64,000 bases of DNA from CAZQIC01 sp964593555 (lineage in GTDB: Bacteria; Bacteroidota; Bacteroidia; JAFLBG01), in assembly GCA_964593555.1 (NCBI GenBank), contig CAZQIC010000005.1, forward strand, positions 1 to 64,000, read 5' to 3'. The notes beneath the pieces are model-generated. The model was not told the origin of the DNA. It made no database searches and saw only the letters and a program-made list of their open reading frames with translations. The first letter of the stretch is position 1. Every line of letters starts with the position of its first letter. The position numbers and the translations under genes were made by a program. Below, one piece after another: positions 54,601 to 64,000 of the stretch.

Positions 54601-56571
54601 CTAATCGTCGTTACCGATACGTTTTAATTTTATTTCTCCAATGGGTGTCAATACAAGCGGTACCATTTCCACTGATATAGAACTGGTATCAAGTCCAAAG
54701 GCTTTTTCTTCTGACAGAGAAAGTTTTCTTAAAACAAAATAAATATTCAGTATCATGTTGTCGAAGAAAGAAAGATCGTTTTCGAACGAAAGAAATTTTT
54801 CTAAAATTACAAAGCGAAAATCGCCGATCACGTTTTGTTTGTTCAGTGATTCATAACGGCTGGTAATATCTACTTCTTTATTCTTCACCATGTCTTCCAC
54901 CACTTTCCTGAACATTAAATTAATGCGTGGTGCAACACGGAACCCTAATCTGAAATCAATTCTGATCACATCCTGTTCAACGATCTCGGTCACTTTATAT
55001 TCCATTCTATAAGGCTCATCCACTACATCCACATGCACAAACCAATAAATGTCGGCACGCTTGGGCTGTTTTTTAAGTATAGAATAAATTGCACCTGATT
55101 CTATCTCATCTGTTTTGTTTGCACCTGTGAGATATACTAGGTGAGTGGCGTATTTAGGAATGCTAAGATCTTTACTGAGGTCAGTAAGTAAAGTTAAATA
55201 ATCACTCAGCTTCACAAAGTCCACATAGCGGTTGCGAATTTCTTTTGCCTGGTGCCAGGCGAAAATAATAGAGATAAGTATTGTGCTGATCAATAGACTC
55301 ACCCATCCGCCATGAATAACTTTGCTTGCATTCGCAAAAAGAAACGCGAACTCAAGAGAGAAGTAAACTATAACAAAACTTATAATAGTAATTGGTTTGT
55401 ATCGTTTGAGTAACATATAAAATACAAGCAGGGTAGAGGTCATTAACATGTCAAGGTTTATGGTTAAGCCGTACGCGGCTTCCATATTTGATGACTCCTG
55501 AAAATAAAGCACAATACCCAAACAGCCTGCCCAAAGCATCCAGTTTACAGAAGGTATATAAAGTTGTCCTTTAAGATCAGTAGGATATTTTATTCTCACT
55601 TTCGGCCAGAAGTTAAGTCGCATGGCTTCGTTAATAAGAGTAAAGGAAGCGCTGATCAATGCCTGGCTCGCAACAACAGCAGCAGCTGTTGAGATAACAA
55701 TCCCTGTAATCAAAAACCAGGAAGGCATTAAGGCGAAGAATGGATTCCCGCCACTGATATCACTAAGGTGTTGTCCCTGATTCGCCAATAACCAAGCGCC
55801 TTGTCCAAAATAATTGATGAGCAGCATGGTTTTAACAAAGAACCATGATACACGGATATTTTTTTTGCCGCAATGTCCCAGGTCGGAGTAGAGTGCTTCC
55901 GCTCCCGTGGTACACAGAAAAACTGCGCCTAAAATAAGGAATCCTTCAGGGTGTTCTGACAAAAGTTTATAAGCGTAATATGGATTTATTGCTTTTAATA
56001 TTTCTGCGTTAATAAGCAGTTGCGACATTCCTAAGGTGCCAAGCATAAGGAACCAAACAAGCATAACCGGTCCAAAACTTTTTCCAATAAATTTTGTCCC
56101 AAATTGTTGAACAAAAAATAATATGGTGAGTATAATAAGTACAACAGGTACAATATAATTATCGCCCGGTATAACTCTTCTGAAACCTTCAACGGCAGAT
56201 GTAACAGAGATAGATGGGGTCATGATGCCATCCGCCAGCAATGCGCTTCCTCCAATGATTGCCGGAAATATGAGCCATTTTACTTTTGATCGTCTTACTA
56301 AAGTGTACAAAGAAAATATTCCACCTTCACCTTTGTTATCAGCTCTTAGTGTAAGGATAACATACTTAATGGTAGTTTGTAATGTGAGTGTCCAGAAAAT
56401 GCAAGAGATACCTCCAAGTACAACTTCAGCAGTAATTGGCAATTCACCTACTACTGCTTTTAATACGTAAAGCGGTGATGTTCCTATATCACCATAAATA
56501 ATTCCAAGTGTAACAAGGAGACCTGCTGCAGTTACTTTACTATGGCCGTTGGTATGTTTGCCGCTTTGCAC
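54601..56571 (-). CDS. kup: Kup-type potassium uptake protein
   Basis: A 656-residue KUP/HAK/KT family transporter with about twelve membrane segments and a cytoplasmic C-terminal domain of roughly 190 residues. The N-terminal signature GIIYGDIGTSPLYVLK is complete. YGLTINLDMLMTS and the EALYSDLGHCG stretch are further family marks. The start is GTG at 56571: an in-frame TAA lies 12 bases upstream (56581-56583) and no ATG precedes the first helix. It takes up potassium, probably with protons. Single gene, convergent with the TPR gene. Confidence 0.9.
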   Translation of the reverse strand: MQSGKHTNGHSKVTAAGLLVTLGIIYGDIGTSPLYVLKAVVGELPITAEVVLGGISCIFWTLTLQTTIKYVILTLRADNKGEGGIFSLYTLVRRSKVKWLIFPAIIGGSALLADGIMTPSISVTSAVEGFRRVIPGDNYIVPVVLIILTILFFVQQFGTKFIGKSFGPVMLVWFLMLGTLGMSQLLINAEILKAINPYYAYKLLSEHPEGFLILGAVFLCTTGAEALYSDLGHCGKKNIRVSWFFVKTMLLINYFGQGAWLLANQGQHLSDISGGNPFFALMPSWFLITGIVISTAAAVVASQALISASFTLINEAMRLNFWPKVRIKYPTDLKGQLYIPSVNWMLWAGCLGIVLYFQESSNMEAAYGLTINLDMLMTSTLLVFYMLLKRYKPITIISFVIVYFSLEFAFLFANASKVIHGGWVSLLISTILISIIFAWHQAKEIRNRYVDFVKLSDYLTLLTDLSKDLSIPKYATHLVYLTGANKTDEIESGAIYSILKKQPKRADIYWFVHVDVVDEPYRMEYKVTEIVEQDVIRIDFRLGFRVAPRINLMFRKVVEDMVKNKEVDITSRYESLNKQNVIGDFRFVILEKFLSFENDLSFFDNMILNIYFVLRKLSLSEEKAFGLDTSSISVEMVPLVLTPIGEIKLKRIGNDD

Positions 56572-56618
56572 AGCTGTGTGTTAAGACAGGATTATAAAAT
56601 TACTAAATATTATGAATG

Positions 56619-56678
56619 GCCTAACGGAATTTCGACCAATGTTAGGCATTGATAGTTTAAGGTTGAAACACCTTAAAC
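56619..56678 (-). terminator. Tandem hairpins after the 1737-residue giant gene
   Basis: GTTTAAGGT at 56655-56663 and ACCTTAAAC at 56670-56678 form a 9-bp stem with a 6-base loop; a second stem pairs GCCTAAC (56619-56625) with GTTAGGC (56641-56647). They lie 55 or more bases after the giant gene stop at 56733 on the minus strand and before kup. There is no T-run. Confidence 0.4.
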
Positions 56679-56732
56679 AAAGGGGCTAAAAAGAAAGATT
56701 ACCGTATTAGAGCGTGTTTTCAAGTATTTTTA

Positions 56733-59700
56733 CTACCTGATCAGGTTGACATTCCCAACAAAGCGATGCCTGTTATTTAGAACATCTTTCATTACGATCC
56801 TCCAAACATACGTGTCCTGTTGTGCTATATCTGTTCCGTTATTGGCTTTGCCATTCCATCCGGCGTTAGGATCATAAGTTTTGAATATAACATCACCCCA
56901 GCGATCATAGATAAGGAATTCATAGTATTCACCCTCCATGCCAATTCCTATAGGTTTAAATATGTCATTCACATTATCACCGTTTGGTGTAAACGTATTT
57001 GGAACATACATTACAAAATCAGGATTGATCCGTATATTTTTGTACGCAGTGTCTGTACACCCAAATTCATTTGTAACAATAAGTTGTGTTCTATATGTCC
57101 CTGTATCAGGAAAAATATAGTTTGGATGTTGAATTGCAGATTGTGCATTTGGCAGATCGTCAAAGGTCCATTGCCAGCTTATTGCTCGGATAGAAAGATC
57201 CGTAAAATATACATTTGGTGAAAGGATGGTCGCTGGTTGCGGAGTAGCTTTAAATGCTGCAATAGGATCAGGATGAACAGTAATGTAATTTGCCATTACA
57301 TTTGTTGCAGAACAGCCTTTTGTATCAGTAACTGTCAGGCTTACCGAGTAAACCCCGGGTGTAGTATAACAATTCATTCCTGTTGGATCTGTTGAAGAAT
57401 AGGCTCCGTTGCCAAAGCCCCAATTTGCTGTTGCAGTATTTGCAGTATTGTTTATGAACGTAACACAAAGAGGACCACAGCCACTAACAACATCCGAAGT
57501 AAAGCTTACATCAGGAATTGGATTTACTGAAACAGTAGTTGCGGCCGATGCTGTGCATCCTTTTGAATCGGTAACGGTTACATTATAATTTGTTGTAGCA
57601 ATGGGTTGTGTCTGTATCGAAGATGTTACCGCACCATTGTTCCAGCTGTAAGTATATGCCGGTGTTCCCCCAACAACATTTGCATTGATAGTTGCAGTTT
57701 GACCCATGCATATTTGAGATGTGCCATTGGTGTTTACAACAAGCTGTGCGGGTTCTGTTATTGTAGCTGCTGCAGTTACAGTACAACCATTATTATCTGT
57801 AACTGTGCAAGAGAAAAGTCCTGCGGGAATATTATTGGCAGTTTTATTTGTTTGTCCATTATCCCAAAGATAAGTATAGCCGGCAGTGCCTCCGTTTTGC
57901 TGAACAGTTGCTGTGCCATCATTGCCTCCAAAACAAGAAACCGAAGTGACATTAATGTTTGCAGTTAATTGCGATGGTTGTGTAATAGCTACCTGCATTG
58001 TATCCTTACATCCATTTGCATCAGTCATTGTACAAGTGTAAACCCCGGCACAAAAATTTATTCCGATTAATCCATTTTGTACAAAAGTTCCGCTCCAGGC
58101 ATATGTATAAGGGCCATTGGCGTTACCGCTTAATTGCAATGTTGCCGTACCATCGCAGCCGTTATAACAGCTTGTTCCGGTTTTGCTTACAAATTGAAAT
58201 GTATCTGCTTGTGCTGCAAGTACAGCTACAGAATTTACCAACGAACATCCATTGTTATCAGAAAGTGTTAACGTGTAAACTCCTGCACCTAAATTATTAA
58301 GTAGGGCGGTTGCTCCAGAGTTACTCCAGCTGTAAGTATAATTCGTTGTACCTCCTCCTGCGACTGCTGTTGCTGCTCCATCAGATAATAAGCAATGATC
58401 CGGAGTGCTTGATAAATTCAATGTTAAAACCGGAGGCTCAGTTAATGTTGTGTTTGCCTGCATTGTACATCCGTTGTTGTCTGTAACAACAACAGTATAT
58501 GGCCCTGCATTTAAACCGCTGGCAGTGGTTGATGTTTGAGCTGATGGATTCCAGCTATAGTTATATGGTATTATTCCTCCTGCAGCATTTACAGTTATAC
58601 TTCCTGTATTGTTCCCGTTGCACAGTATATCCGTTTGTGATATAATGTTTGCCGCAAGTACTGGCGGTTCTGTGAGTGTAACAGACTTTGTTGCAGTACA
58701 TCCATTGTTATCGGTGATTGTTACAGTGTAAACTCCTGCGATAATATTTGTGATAGATTGGGTTGCCTGCGCACCCGGGTTCCATAAATAAGTATACGCA
58801 CCTGTTCCTCCAATGGCACCTGCTGAAGCTCCGCCGGTTGCATCACCGTAACAACGTATATCGGTTTGAGAAGGAACAAAAGCAAGCAGTGCAGTAGGTT
58901 CTGAAATAGACGCAGAAACTGTTGCAGAACAATTGTTAGCGTCAGTTACTGTTAAACTATATAATCCTGTTCCAAGATTACTGATGTTAGGTGTGTTAGG
59001 TGAATTGCTCCACGTATATGAATATGCGCCTGCACCACCGGCTGTACTTGTATTTATAAAACCATTGTTGTTCCCAAAACAAGTAACATCATTCTGAGAG
59101 GTAATGTTTAAAGTAAGCAAAGGCGGTTGCGTAATATTTGTTGAAGCAGTTGCCGTGCACCCATTAGCATCTGTAATTACCACGCTGTAAGTTGTGGCAA
59201 TAAGATTGCTGGCAGTTTTACCGGTTTGTCCGGAAGGTGTCCATATATAAGTATACGCTACGGTTCCTCCGATTGCAGAAGCCGTGGCCCCTCCCGATGG
59301 ATTTCCATTACACATTACATTTGTGAATGTTGGTATGCTTGCTTGTAATAGAGGAGGCTGCGTCACTTGTACTGATACAGTATCTTTTGCACAATTAGCG
59401 TCCGTAACTGTTACTGAGTAAATTCCCGGACCTAAATTAAGAGCGGCTTGAGTTAATTGTGTAGGATTAGTTGACCATGAATAGGTCATTGCAGGAACAC
59501 CGCCAACAGGATTTGCTGTTGCAATACCATTATTAGCTCCATAACAAGTAACCGGAGTTTGTGTTGCAGTTGGCTTTAACAATGGTTTGAAACTTAATAC
59601 AAATGCATCGTTCGGACCTCCATTGTATGAAGCATCATAGTATGCACCGCCTGCAGGATTTATTCCTAAGCCGCCGCTTGAATATTCCCCAGTTAAAAAT

Positions 59701-61946
59701 ATTTTTCCTTTCCAGTCAAGCGCTAATTGCCATGCTGCGTCATTATCTCCCGCGCCGCCATAAAAAGTTCCCCAGGTTTGAACACCATTAGGGTCAAATG
59801 AGATTATTCCAATATCACCATATATAGTACCTCCGCCATTGTGCGTACCGTCATAATAATATGATGCTCCTCCATTGAAGGTTGGAAAATTAGTAGAACA
59901 GGTTCTGCCCGCAACAAATACATTTCCGCAGGGATCAACGGTAACATCAAGTGCAACTTCACTCCTAGTTCCTCCATAATAAGTTGCCCATGTACACGCT
60001 CTGGTGTTATCAAATTTCACAATGAACCAATCTCCAAAACTGTAAAATGGCATTGCTAATGGTCCGGCAAGTGCTGGTTGGTTAAATGCGCCGGCAAGAT
60101 TTTGTACCGGAAGGTTTGTTGAAGCTGAGCTGCCAACTATATAAACATTTCCATTAGCATCCACATCTATTCCTTCTCCTGCATCCGAACCGTCTCCACC
60201 AAAATAAGTAGACCACTGCATACTGTAGTTAGCGCCGCTGAATTCTGTTACATAAGCATCACCGTATAAAAATCCGCTGCCGCCCATGATGTTTTGATAG
60301 TAAGCGCCTCCAAGTGGATTTAATCTTGTGAAGTTTGTAGATTTTGCAAATCCTGTAACAAAAATGTTTCCATTGAAAGGAGATACTTTAATATCAAGCC
60401 CAACATCAACACCATTTCCGCCTAATAAAGTTCCCCATAGACATGCCCCTGCGGCATTAAATTTTAATACACACGCATCGCCGCCCAAATAAAAATCTGT
60501 ACAATCTCCTCCACCATATGTGTTGTCATAAAATGCTCCTCCGCCCGGATCAGTAGTAGGAAAGTTGTTACATCCTGCATAACCTGTAATATAAATGTTG
60601 TTATTGTTATCTGTTGTAATGCCCATTCCTTTGTCGCCATTTTCACCGCCGTATGCTGTTGCCCATTGACAAACTCCTGCAGCATCAAATTTTAATATCA
60701 TAACATCGTAGTACGGTGTGGCACCAATATTCGGTGTTTGGTTATAAGCTCCGGGTAAATTTTTAAGCGGGAAGGTTGATGATCTTGTTCCTCCTGTCAC
60801 ATAAACATTGCCCAGGTTATCTGCAGCAATTCCTTCACCTCTGTCGTCTTCATTTCCGCCATAGTAAGTGGACCATTGCATTGCTCCATTGTTATTAAAT
60901 TTTGTGATAAATGCATCAACCGTTCCGGCGCTTATTACACCCTGGTAGGCGTTTAACATGGGGAAGTTTACAGAAATAACAAACCCTGTGATGTAAACAT
61001 TTCCCACTTTATCTACTGTAATTGCACGGCCGCCGTCATTGCTGTTTCCACCTAAATAAGTAGACCACCATAGTCTCAATGGAGGGTCAATGGTAAGATC
61101 TTCATTCGTATTGTATTGGCCTATGTTAAAAAATGCAATTCCATTATCAAGTACGTATGAAGACGCTACAGGTTTTTTATTTCCGTTTTGGAAAGAATAC
61201 AACTCACCTTCTACCAGTTCGCCTAAAGAAGTAATGATCTTTAATGAACTATTGTTTTCTCCTAATTCAACATCTCCCTTACCAACATATTGCATTTTAA
61301 TATTGTCAGGGTTAGCGCCAGGGTGTACAACAAAATCATATTTAACTCCGTGAGTTGCGCTTGAGTGGAATACCCAGTCAATGCCGGGATAAATATTTGG
61401 TATGGTTACTTTGCCATAAGTTTTAACGTCAAAAATTCCATTTGGGCAATGACCTAAATAATAATCAACTCTTCCTTCTGAAATAATATTTTCCTTGATC
61501 AGGTTCTGAGCGGAGATGTTGGCTCCCTGCAAATTCATATCCACTCTAACCCATTCCATTTTTGATGGAGCATCATTTGCTTGCTCAAGTATTTCTTTTT
61601 CTAATTTTGCGGTTTCAGCTTCAGAAGCATCCTTTTCTTCTAAAGGTCTTAAGAACATATAGGTTATCCCGCTTGTGGTAACATACAGGTCAGTGCCATC
61701 AATATTTGTTTTAAAAAGTACGTTTGGAACTGGATTTCCGCTCATATCTGCCATCTGACCTTTATTCTCAGTGAAGCCCGCAGTGCTTGCAGTCATTGAT
61801 TTTTGGCCATCTGCCATCGAAATGGGCGAATTTTTACTAAAATTTTGAGAAAACGTATCTGAATGAAAAAAAACTAAGATAAGGATTAGCGTCGTTGCCT
61901 TTTTTGAAAAATCGCTGAAATTGCGAAGATTGGGGATCTTTATCAT
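56733..61946 (-). CDS. T9SS type B giant: ENKGQ head, SBBP, eight SprB repeats, PKD
   Basis: A 1737-residue protein, the largest in the window. The ATG at 61946 is preferred to a TTG one codon upstream. A signal peptide (ending DTFSQ) is followed by the ENKGQ head domain (about 58-290), SBBP repeats (about 290-785; WSTYLGGNSND, GNVYITGF), eight SprB repeats (about 790-1370; CYG/CNG...GG-YTYLW...G-Y-VTVTDNNGC), an Ig-like module, two PKD domains and a type B sorting domain (FVMYVPNTFTPNGDNVNDIF, DRWGD, ending NVNLIR). From the repeats onward it parallels the 35098 protein. Predicted surface adhesin or filament. Confidence 0.85.
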   Translation of the reverse strand: MIKIPNLRNFSDFSKKATTLILILVFFHSDTFSQNFSKNSPISMADGQKSMTASTAGFTENKGQMADMSGNPVPNVLFKTNIDGTDLYVTTSGITYMFLRPLEEKDASEAETAKLEKEILEQANDAPSKMEWVRVDMNLQGANISAQNLIKENIISEGRVDYYLGHCPNGIFDVKTYGKVTIPNIYPGIDWVFHSSATHGVKYDFVVHPGANPDNIKMQYVGKGDVELGENNSSLKIITSLGELVEGELYSFQNGNKKPVASSYVLDNGIAFFNIGQYNTNEDLTIDPPLRLWWSTYLGGNSNDGGRAITVDKVGNVYITGFVISVNFPMLNAYQGVISAGTVDAFITKFNNNGAMQWSTYYGGNEDDRGEGIAADNLGNVYVTGGTRSSTFPLKNLPGAYNQTPNIGATPYYDVMILKFDAAGVCQWATAYGGENGDKGMGITTDNNNNIYITGYAGCNNFPTTDPGGGAFYDNTYGGGDCTDFYLGGDACVLKFNAAGACLWGTLLGGNGVDVGLDIKVSPFNGNIFVTGFAKSTNFTRLNPLGGAYYQNIMGGSGFLYGDAYVTEFSGANYSMQWSTYFGGDGSDAGEGIDVDANGNVYIVGSSASTNLPVQNLAGAFNQPALAGPLAMPFYSFGDWFIVKFDNTRACTWATYYGGTRSEVALDVTVDPCGNVFVAGRTCSTNFPTFNGGASYYYDGTHNGGGTIYGDIGIISFDPNGVQTWGTFYGGAGDNDAAWQLALDWKGKIFLTGEYSSGGLGINPAGGAYYDASYNGGPNDAFVLSFKPLLKPTATQTPVTCYGANNGIATANPVGGVPAMTYSWSTNPTQLTQAALNLGPGIYSVTVTDANCAKDTVSVQVTQPPLLQASIPTFTNVMCNGNPSGGATASAIGGTVAYTYIWTPSGQTGKTASNLIATTYSVVITDANGCTATASTNITQPPLLTLNITSQNDVTCFGNNNGFINTSTAGGAGAYSYTWSNSPNTPNISNLGTGLYSLTVTDANNCSATVSASISEPTALLAFVPSQTDIRCYGDATGGASAGAIGGTGAYTYLWNPGAQATQSITNIIAGVYTVTITDNNGCTATKSVTLTEPPVLAANIISQTDILCNGNNTGSITVNAAGGIIPYNYSWNPSAQTSTTASGLNAGPYTVVVTDNNGCTMQANTTLTEPPVLTLNLSSTPDHCLLSDGAATAVAGGGTTNYTYSWSNSGATALLNNLGAGVYTLTLSDNNGCSLVNSVAVLAAQADTFQFVSKTGTSCYNGCDGTATLQLSGNANGPYTYAWSGTFVQNGLIGINFCAGVYTCTMTDANGCKDTMQVAITQPSQLTANINVTSVSCFGGNDGTATVQQNGGTAGYTYLWDNGQTNKTANNIPAGLFSCTVTDNNGCTVTAAATITEPAQLVVNTNGTSQICMGQTATINANVVGGTPAYTYSWNNGAVTSSIQTQPIATTNYNVTVTDSKGCTASAATTVSVNPIPDVSFTSDVVSGCGPLCVTFINNTANTATANWGFGNGAYSSTDPTGMNCYTTPGVYSVSLTVTDTKGCSATNVMANYITVHPDPIAAFKATPQPATILSPNVYFTDLSIRAISWQWTFDDLPNAQSAIQHPNYIFPDTGTYRTQLIVTNEFGCTDTAYKNIRINPDFVMYVPNTFTPNGDNVNDIFKPIGIGMEGEYYEFLIYDRWGDVIFKTYDPNAGWNGKANNGTDIAQQDTYVWRIVMKDVLNNRHRFVGNVNLIR

Positions 61947-62109
61947 CAAAATTTTTATAAGTGTTTAATCAATACAATTATTAAATGGGTTCGATGTTAA
62001 AAATGAGAAAAAGACGGAAAAAACCTAAACCTTTTTTTTTGCATTATAAGGAATTGACGGGCCATCTTTTAGGGCGGAATAATGCAAAATCCTTTTAGAT
62101 AAATATTAC

Positions 62110-62117
62110 TATCTTTG
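62110..62117 (+). promoter_or_regulatory. Probable -7 box of tig
   Basis: TATCTTTG matches TANNTTTG and is followed by GCAA, as common at Bacteroidota starts. It lies 86 bases before the trigger factor ATG. No clear -33 TTG is visible. Confidence 0.35.
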
Positions 62118-62203
62118 CAATCCTTTTTATAACGTTTTTATGTGAAAATGGCCATCTTCTTATACCGAAGAGCTTTAGCGAAAAGGATTAAATTTTTTTA
62201 CTG

Positions 62204-63553
62204 ATGAATATTACGAAAGAAGACATTAATGAACTGAATGCGGTACTAAAAGTGCAGGTTGGCCCGGATGATTATAAGACCAATTTTAATAATGCCATTA
62301 AGGAGTATCAAAAGAAAGCTTCAATGCCAGGTTTTCGCCCAGGTAAGGTTCCCAGCGGACTAATAAAAAAAATGTATGGAAAAGGCCTGTTGGTGGAAGA
62401 ATTAAATAAGCTGTTATCTAGTACGCTTGAAAAATATATTCAGGAGAATAAACTGGAAATTCTGGGGCATCCACTGCCTAAAGCAAACGAGAAAGTGCCG
62501 ATGGATTTTGATAACCAGGAGAGTTTCGAGTTTCTATACGAGTTGGGACTTGCACCGCAGTTTAAAGTAGAACTGAACAGCAAGGAAAAATTCTTTGCAG
62601 AAAAAATAAAGATCGATGATAAACTCGTTGATCAACAAATCAACGATCTGGGAAAACGTTACGGAAGTATTGTTAACCCTGAAAGTGTTGAAGATAGTGA
62701 TCTTGTTTTGGGTGATTTTGTAGAGCTGGATAATACGGGGAGTGTTTTGGCGGGAGGAATTTTTAAATCTTCTTCACTCGCGATGGATCGTATTAAGAGC
62801 GAAGACATCAAGAAAAAATTTATTGGGCTTAAAAAAGATGATAAGGTTGTTGTGGAAGCAAAAAAACTTTCCGAAAATCTTACGGATCTTTCCGCAATGC
62901 TTGGAGTAGACAAACAAAAAGCAGAAACGATCAATTCAAATTTTCAATTCACTGTAAAAAACATTGGCCGTGTAAAAGCTGCGGATGTTAACCAGGAACT
63001 TTTTGATAAAGTTTATGGGCCGGGGAAAATAAATAGCGTAGATGAATTCAGGAATAAAATAAAAGAAGAGCTGAGTTCCGCTTTTGCAGGTGATAGCGAA
63101 AGAAAATTGAAGAGCACCATCATTGAATTTTTATTGAACAATATAAAACCAACTTTGCCAGACGAGTTTTTGAAAAAATGGCTGGTGAGTGTAAGTGAAA
63201 AGCCGGTAACGCTTGAACAAGTGGGCAGTGAGTACGATACCTATTCGCAAAGTTTGAAATGGCAATTGATAGAGAATAAAATATTAAAGGAGAATGATGT
63301 TAAAGTAAGTACCGAGGAATTGATTGAATATACAAAACAATTGATCCGCGAACAGTTTGCGCGTTACGGAAAAACAGGTGCTGATGAAAAGGAAATAGAA
63401 GCAACGGCTAAACAGGTACTCGAAAACCAGGAGGAGGCGAAAAAAATATACGACCAGGTGTATGATAAACACCTGATGGGGATATTTAAAAAATCATTCT
63501 CTATTGCTGATAAAGAAGTATCATACGACGAGTTTTATAAAACAACAAAATAG
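62204..63553 (+). CDS. tig: Trigger factor chaperone
   Basis: A 449-residue ribosome-associated chaperone and peptidyl-prolyl isomerase. The ribosome-binding loop is present as MPGFRPGKVPSGLIKKMYG (about residues 39-57). The central FKBP-type domain (about 150-245) is divergent, as usual in Bacteroidota. The C-terminal helical arms (about 260-430) include a long charged helix. It is followed after 22 bases by clpP in the same direction, the common tig-clpP arrangement. Confidence 0.9.
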   Translation: MNITKEDINELNAVLKVQVGPDDYKTNFNNAIKEYQKKASMPGFRPGKVPSGLIKKMYGKGLLVEELNKLLSSTLEKYIQENKLEILGHPLPKANEKVPMDFDNQESFEFLYELGLAPQFKVELNSKEKFFAEKIKIDDKLVDQQINDLGKRYGSIVNPESVEDSDLVLGDFVELDNTGSVLAGGIFKSSSLAMDRIKSEDIKKKFIGLKKDDKVVVEAKKLSENLTDLSAMLGVDKQKAETINSNFQFTVKNIGRVKAADVNQELFDKVYGPGKINSVDEFRNKIKEELSSAFAGDSERKLKSTIIEFLLNNIKPTLPDEFLKKWLVSVSEKPVTLEQVGSEYDTYSQSLKWQLIENKILKENDVKVSTEELIEYTKQLIREQFARYGKTGADEKEIEATAKQVLENQEEAKKIYDQVYDKHLMGIFKKSFSIADKEVSYDEFYKTTK

Positions 63554-63575
63554 ATTTACCCTTAAAACAAAAAAT

Positions 63576-64000
63576 ATGTTTCCAAAAGACGAATTCAGAA
63601 AATATGCAACCAAGCATATGGGCATAAATAGCACAACGCTTGACAGTGTAACATCTTCATTAACGCCTTACATCATCGAGGAGCGTCAGTTGAACGTTGC
63701 TCAAATGGACGTGTTCTCACGTTTGATGATGGATCGCATTATATTTTTAGGTACAGGCATTAATGACCAGGTAGCAAACGTTATCCAGGCACAATTACTT
63801 TTTCTTGAATCTGTTGACTCGAAAAAAGATATCCAGATCTATCTTAATTCTCCGGGCGGCTCTGTTTATGCGGGTCTTGGCATTTATGATACTATGCAAT
63901 ATATTAACTGTGATGTAGCAACAATTTGCACAGGTATGGCAGCATCAATGGGTGCCGTATTAATGTGTGCCGGAGAAAAAGGAAAACGTACTGCGTTACC
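63576..64000 (+). CDS. clpP: ATP-dependent Clp protease proteolytic subunit (3' end outside window)
   Basis: The frame opens at ATG 63576 and is still open at the last base of the window, giving 141 complete codons. It shows the ClpP hallmarks RIIFLGTGINDQVANVI, the oxyanion segment LNSPGGSVYAGLGIYDTM and the nucleophile Ser124 in GMAASMGA; the catalytic His would come just beyond the visible part or in its missing continuation. The first ~35 residues are longer than the processed E. coli enzyme and may be a propeptide. Partial only because of the window edge. Confidence 0.95.
   Translation, partial: MFPKDEFRKYATKHMGINSTTLDSVTSSLTPYIIEERQLNVAQMDVFSRLMMDRIIFLGTGINDQVANVIQAQLLFLESVDSKKDIQIYLNSPGGSVYAGLGIYDTMQYINCDVATICTGMAASMGAVLMCAGEKGKRTAL

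Noticed and set aside
1..64000. tRNA, rRNA, riboswitch, phage or insertion-sequence genes
   Set aside because: No cloverleaf, rRNA-like stretch, transposase, integrase or structural phage protein could be recognised on either strand.

Overview
The window looks like a chromosomal segment of a low-GC member of the phylum Bacteroidota. I infer this from nine very large or modular secreted proteins with type IX secretion system (T9SS) C-terminal sorting domains, from promoter-like TANNTTTG boxes instead of the E. coli -10 box, from the near absence of Shine-Dalgarno sequences, and from Bacteroidota-style operons such as exbB-exbD-exbD-tonB followed by a PstS-like lipoprotein and a TPR protein. 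No rRNA, tRNA, CRISPR array, phage or insertion sequence was recognised. The species cannot be named from the sequence.

Layout. 1-250: a MITE-like palindromic element and a terminator. 248-4058 (minus): a DUF4175-type membrane coiled-coil protein and an RsbW-like anti-sigma kinase. 4212-14270 (plus): two T9SS type B giants, then a tight pair of type A secreted proteins that may be glycoside hydrolases. 14301-16565 (minus): a small beta-barrel protein and a helical protein of unknown function. 16736-17518 (plus): an island of tiny genes, including one clear lanthipeptide-type (RiPP) precursor and one peptide with a related leader. 17589-27476 (plus): two more type B giants, a decayed secreted-protein remnant and a type A protein. 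27545-35095: housekeeping genes (PLP-dependent sulfur amino-acid enzyme, OmpA-like lipid-anchor-free protein, PIN-PhoH, fructosamine kinase family, RidA, TauE/SafE, DEAD-box helicase). 35098-39519 (minus): a 1473-residue type B giant. 39694-41127: a paralogue of the helical protein at 15027. 41226-47650: nuoI-J-K-L-M-N, the second half of complex I without nuoA-H, then a DedA protein. 48705-54507: an ExbB/ExbD/TonB energy-transduction operon. 54601-56571 (minus): Kup potassium transporter. 56733-61946 (minus): a 1737-residue type B giant. 62204-64000: trigger factor and the start of clpP, which runs off the window.

How it fits together. The ExbB/ExbD/TonB operon and complex I deal with proton-motive force, and TonB would energise outer-membrane transport. 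The T9SS cargo proteins are probably cell-surface adhesins or gliding- and attachment-related filaments built from beta-propellers (SBBP or delta-60-like), SprB-type repeats and PKD domains. No T9SS core machinery is in the window.

The most unusual signals are (i) tandem heptanucleotide arrays with an AAC(T/C) core that fill the spacers in and around the nuo operon and even encode a lipoprotein signal peptide, and (ii) an orphan lanthipeptide-like precursor island between two giant adhesin loci.
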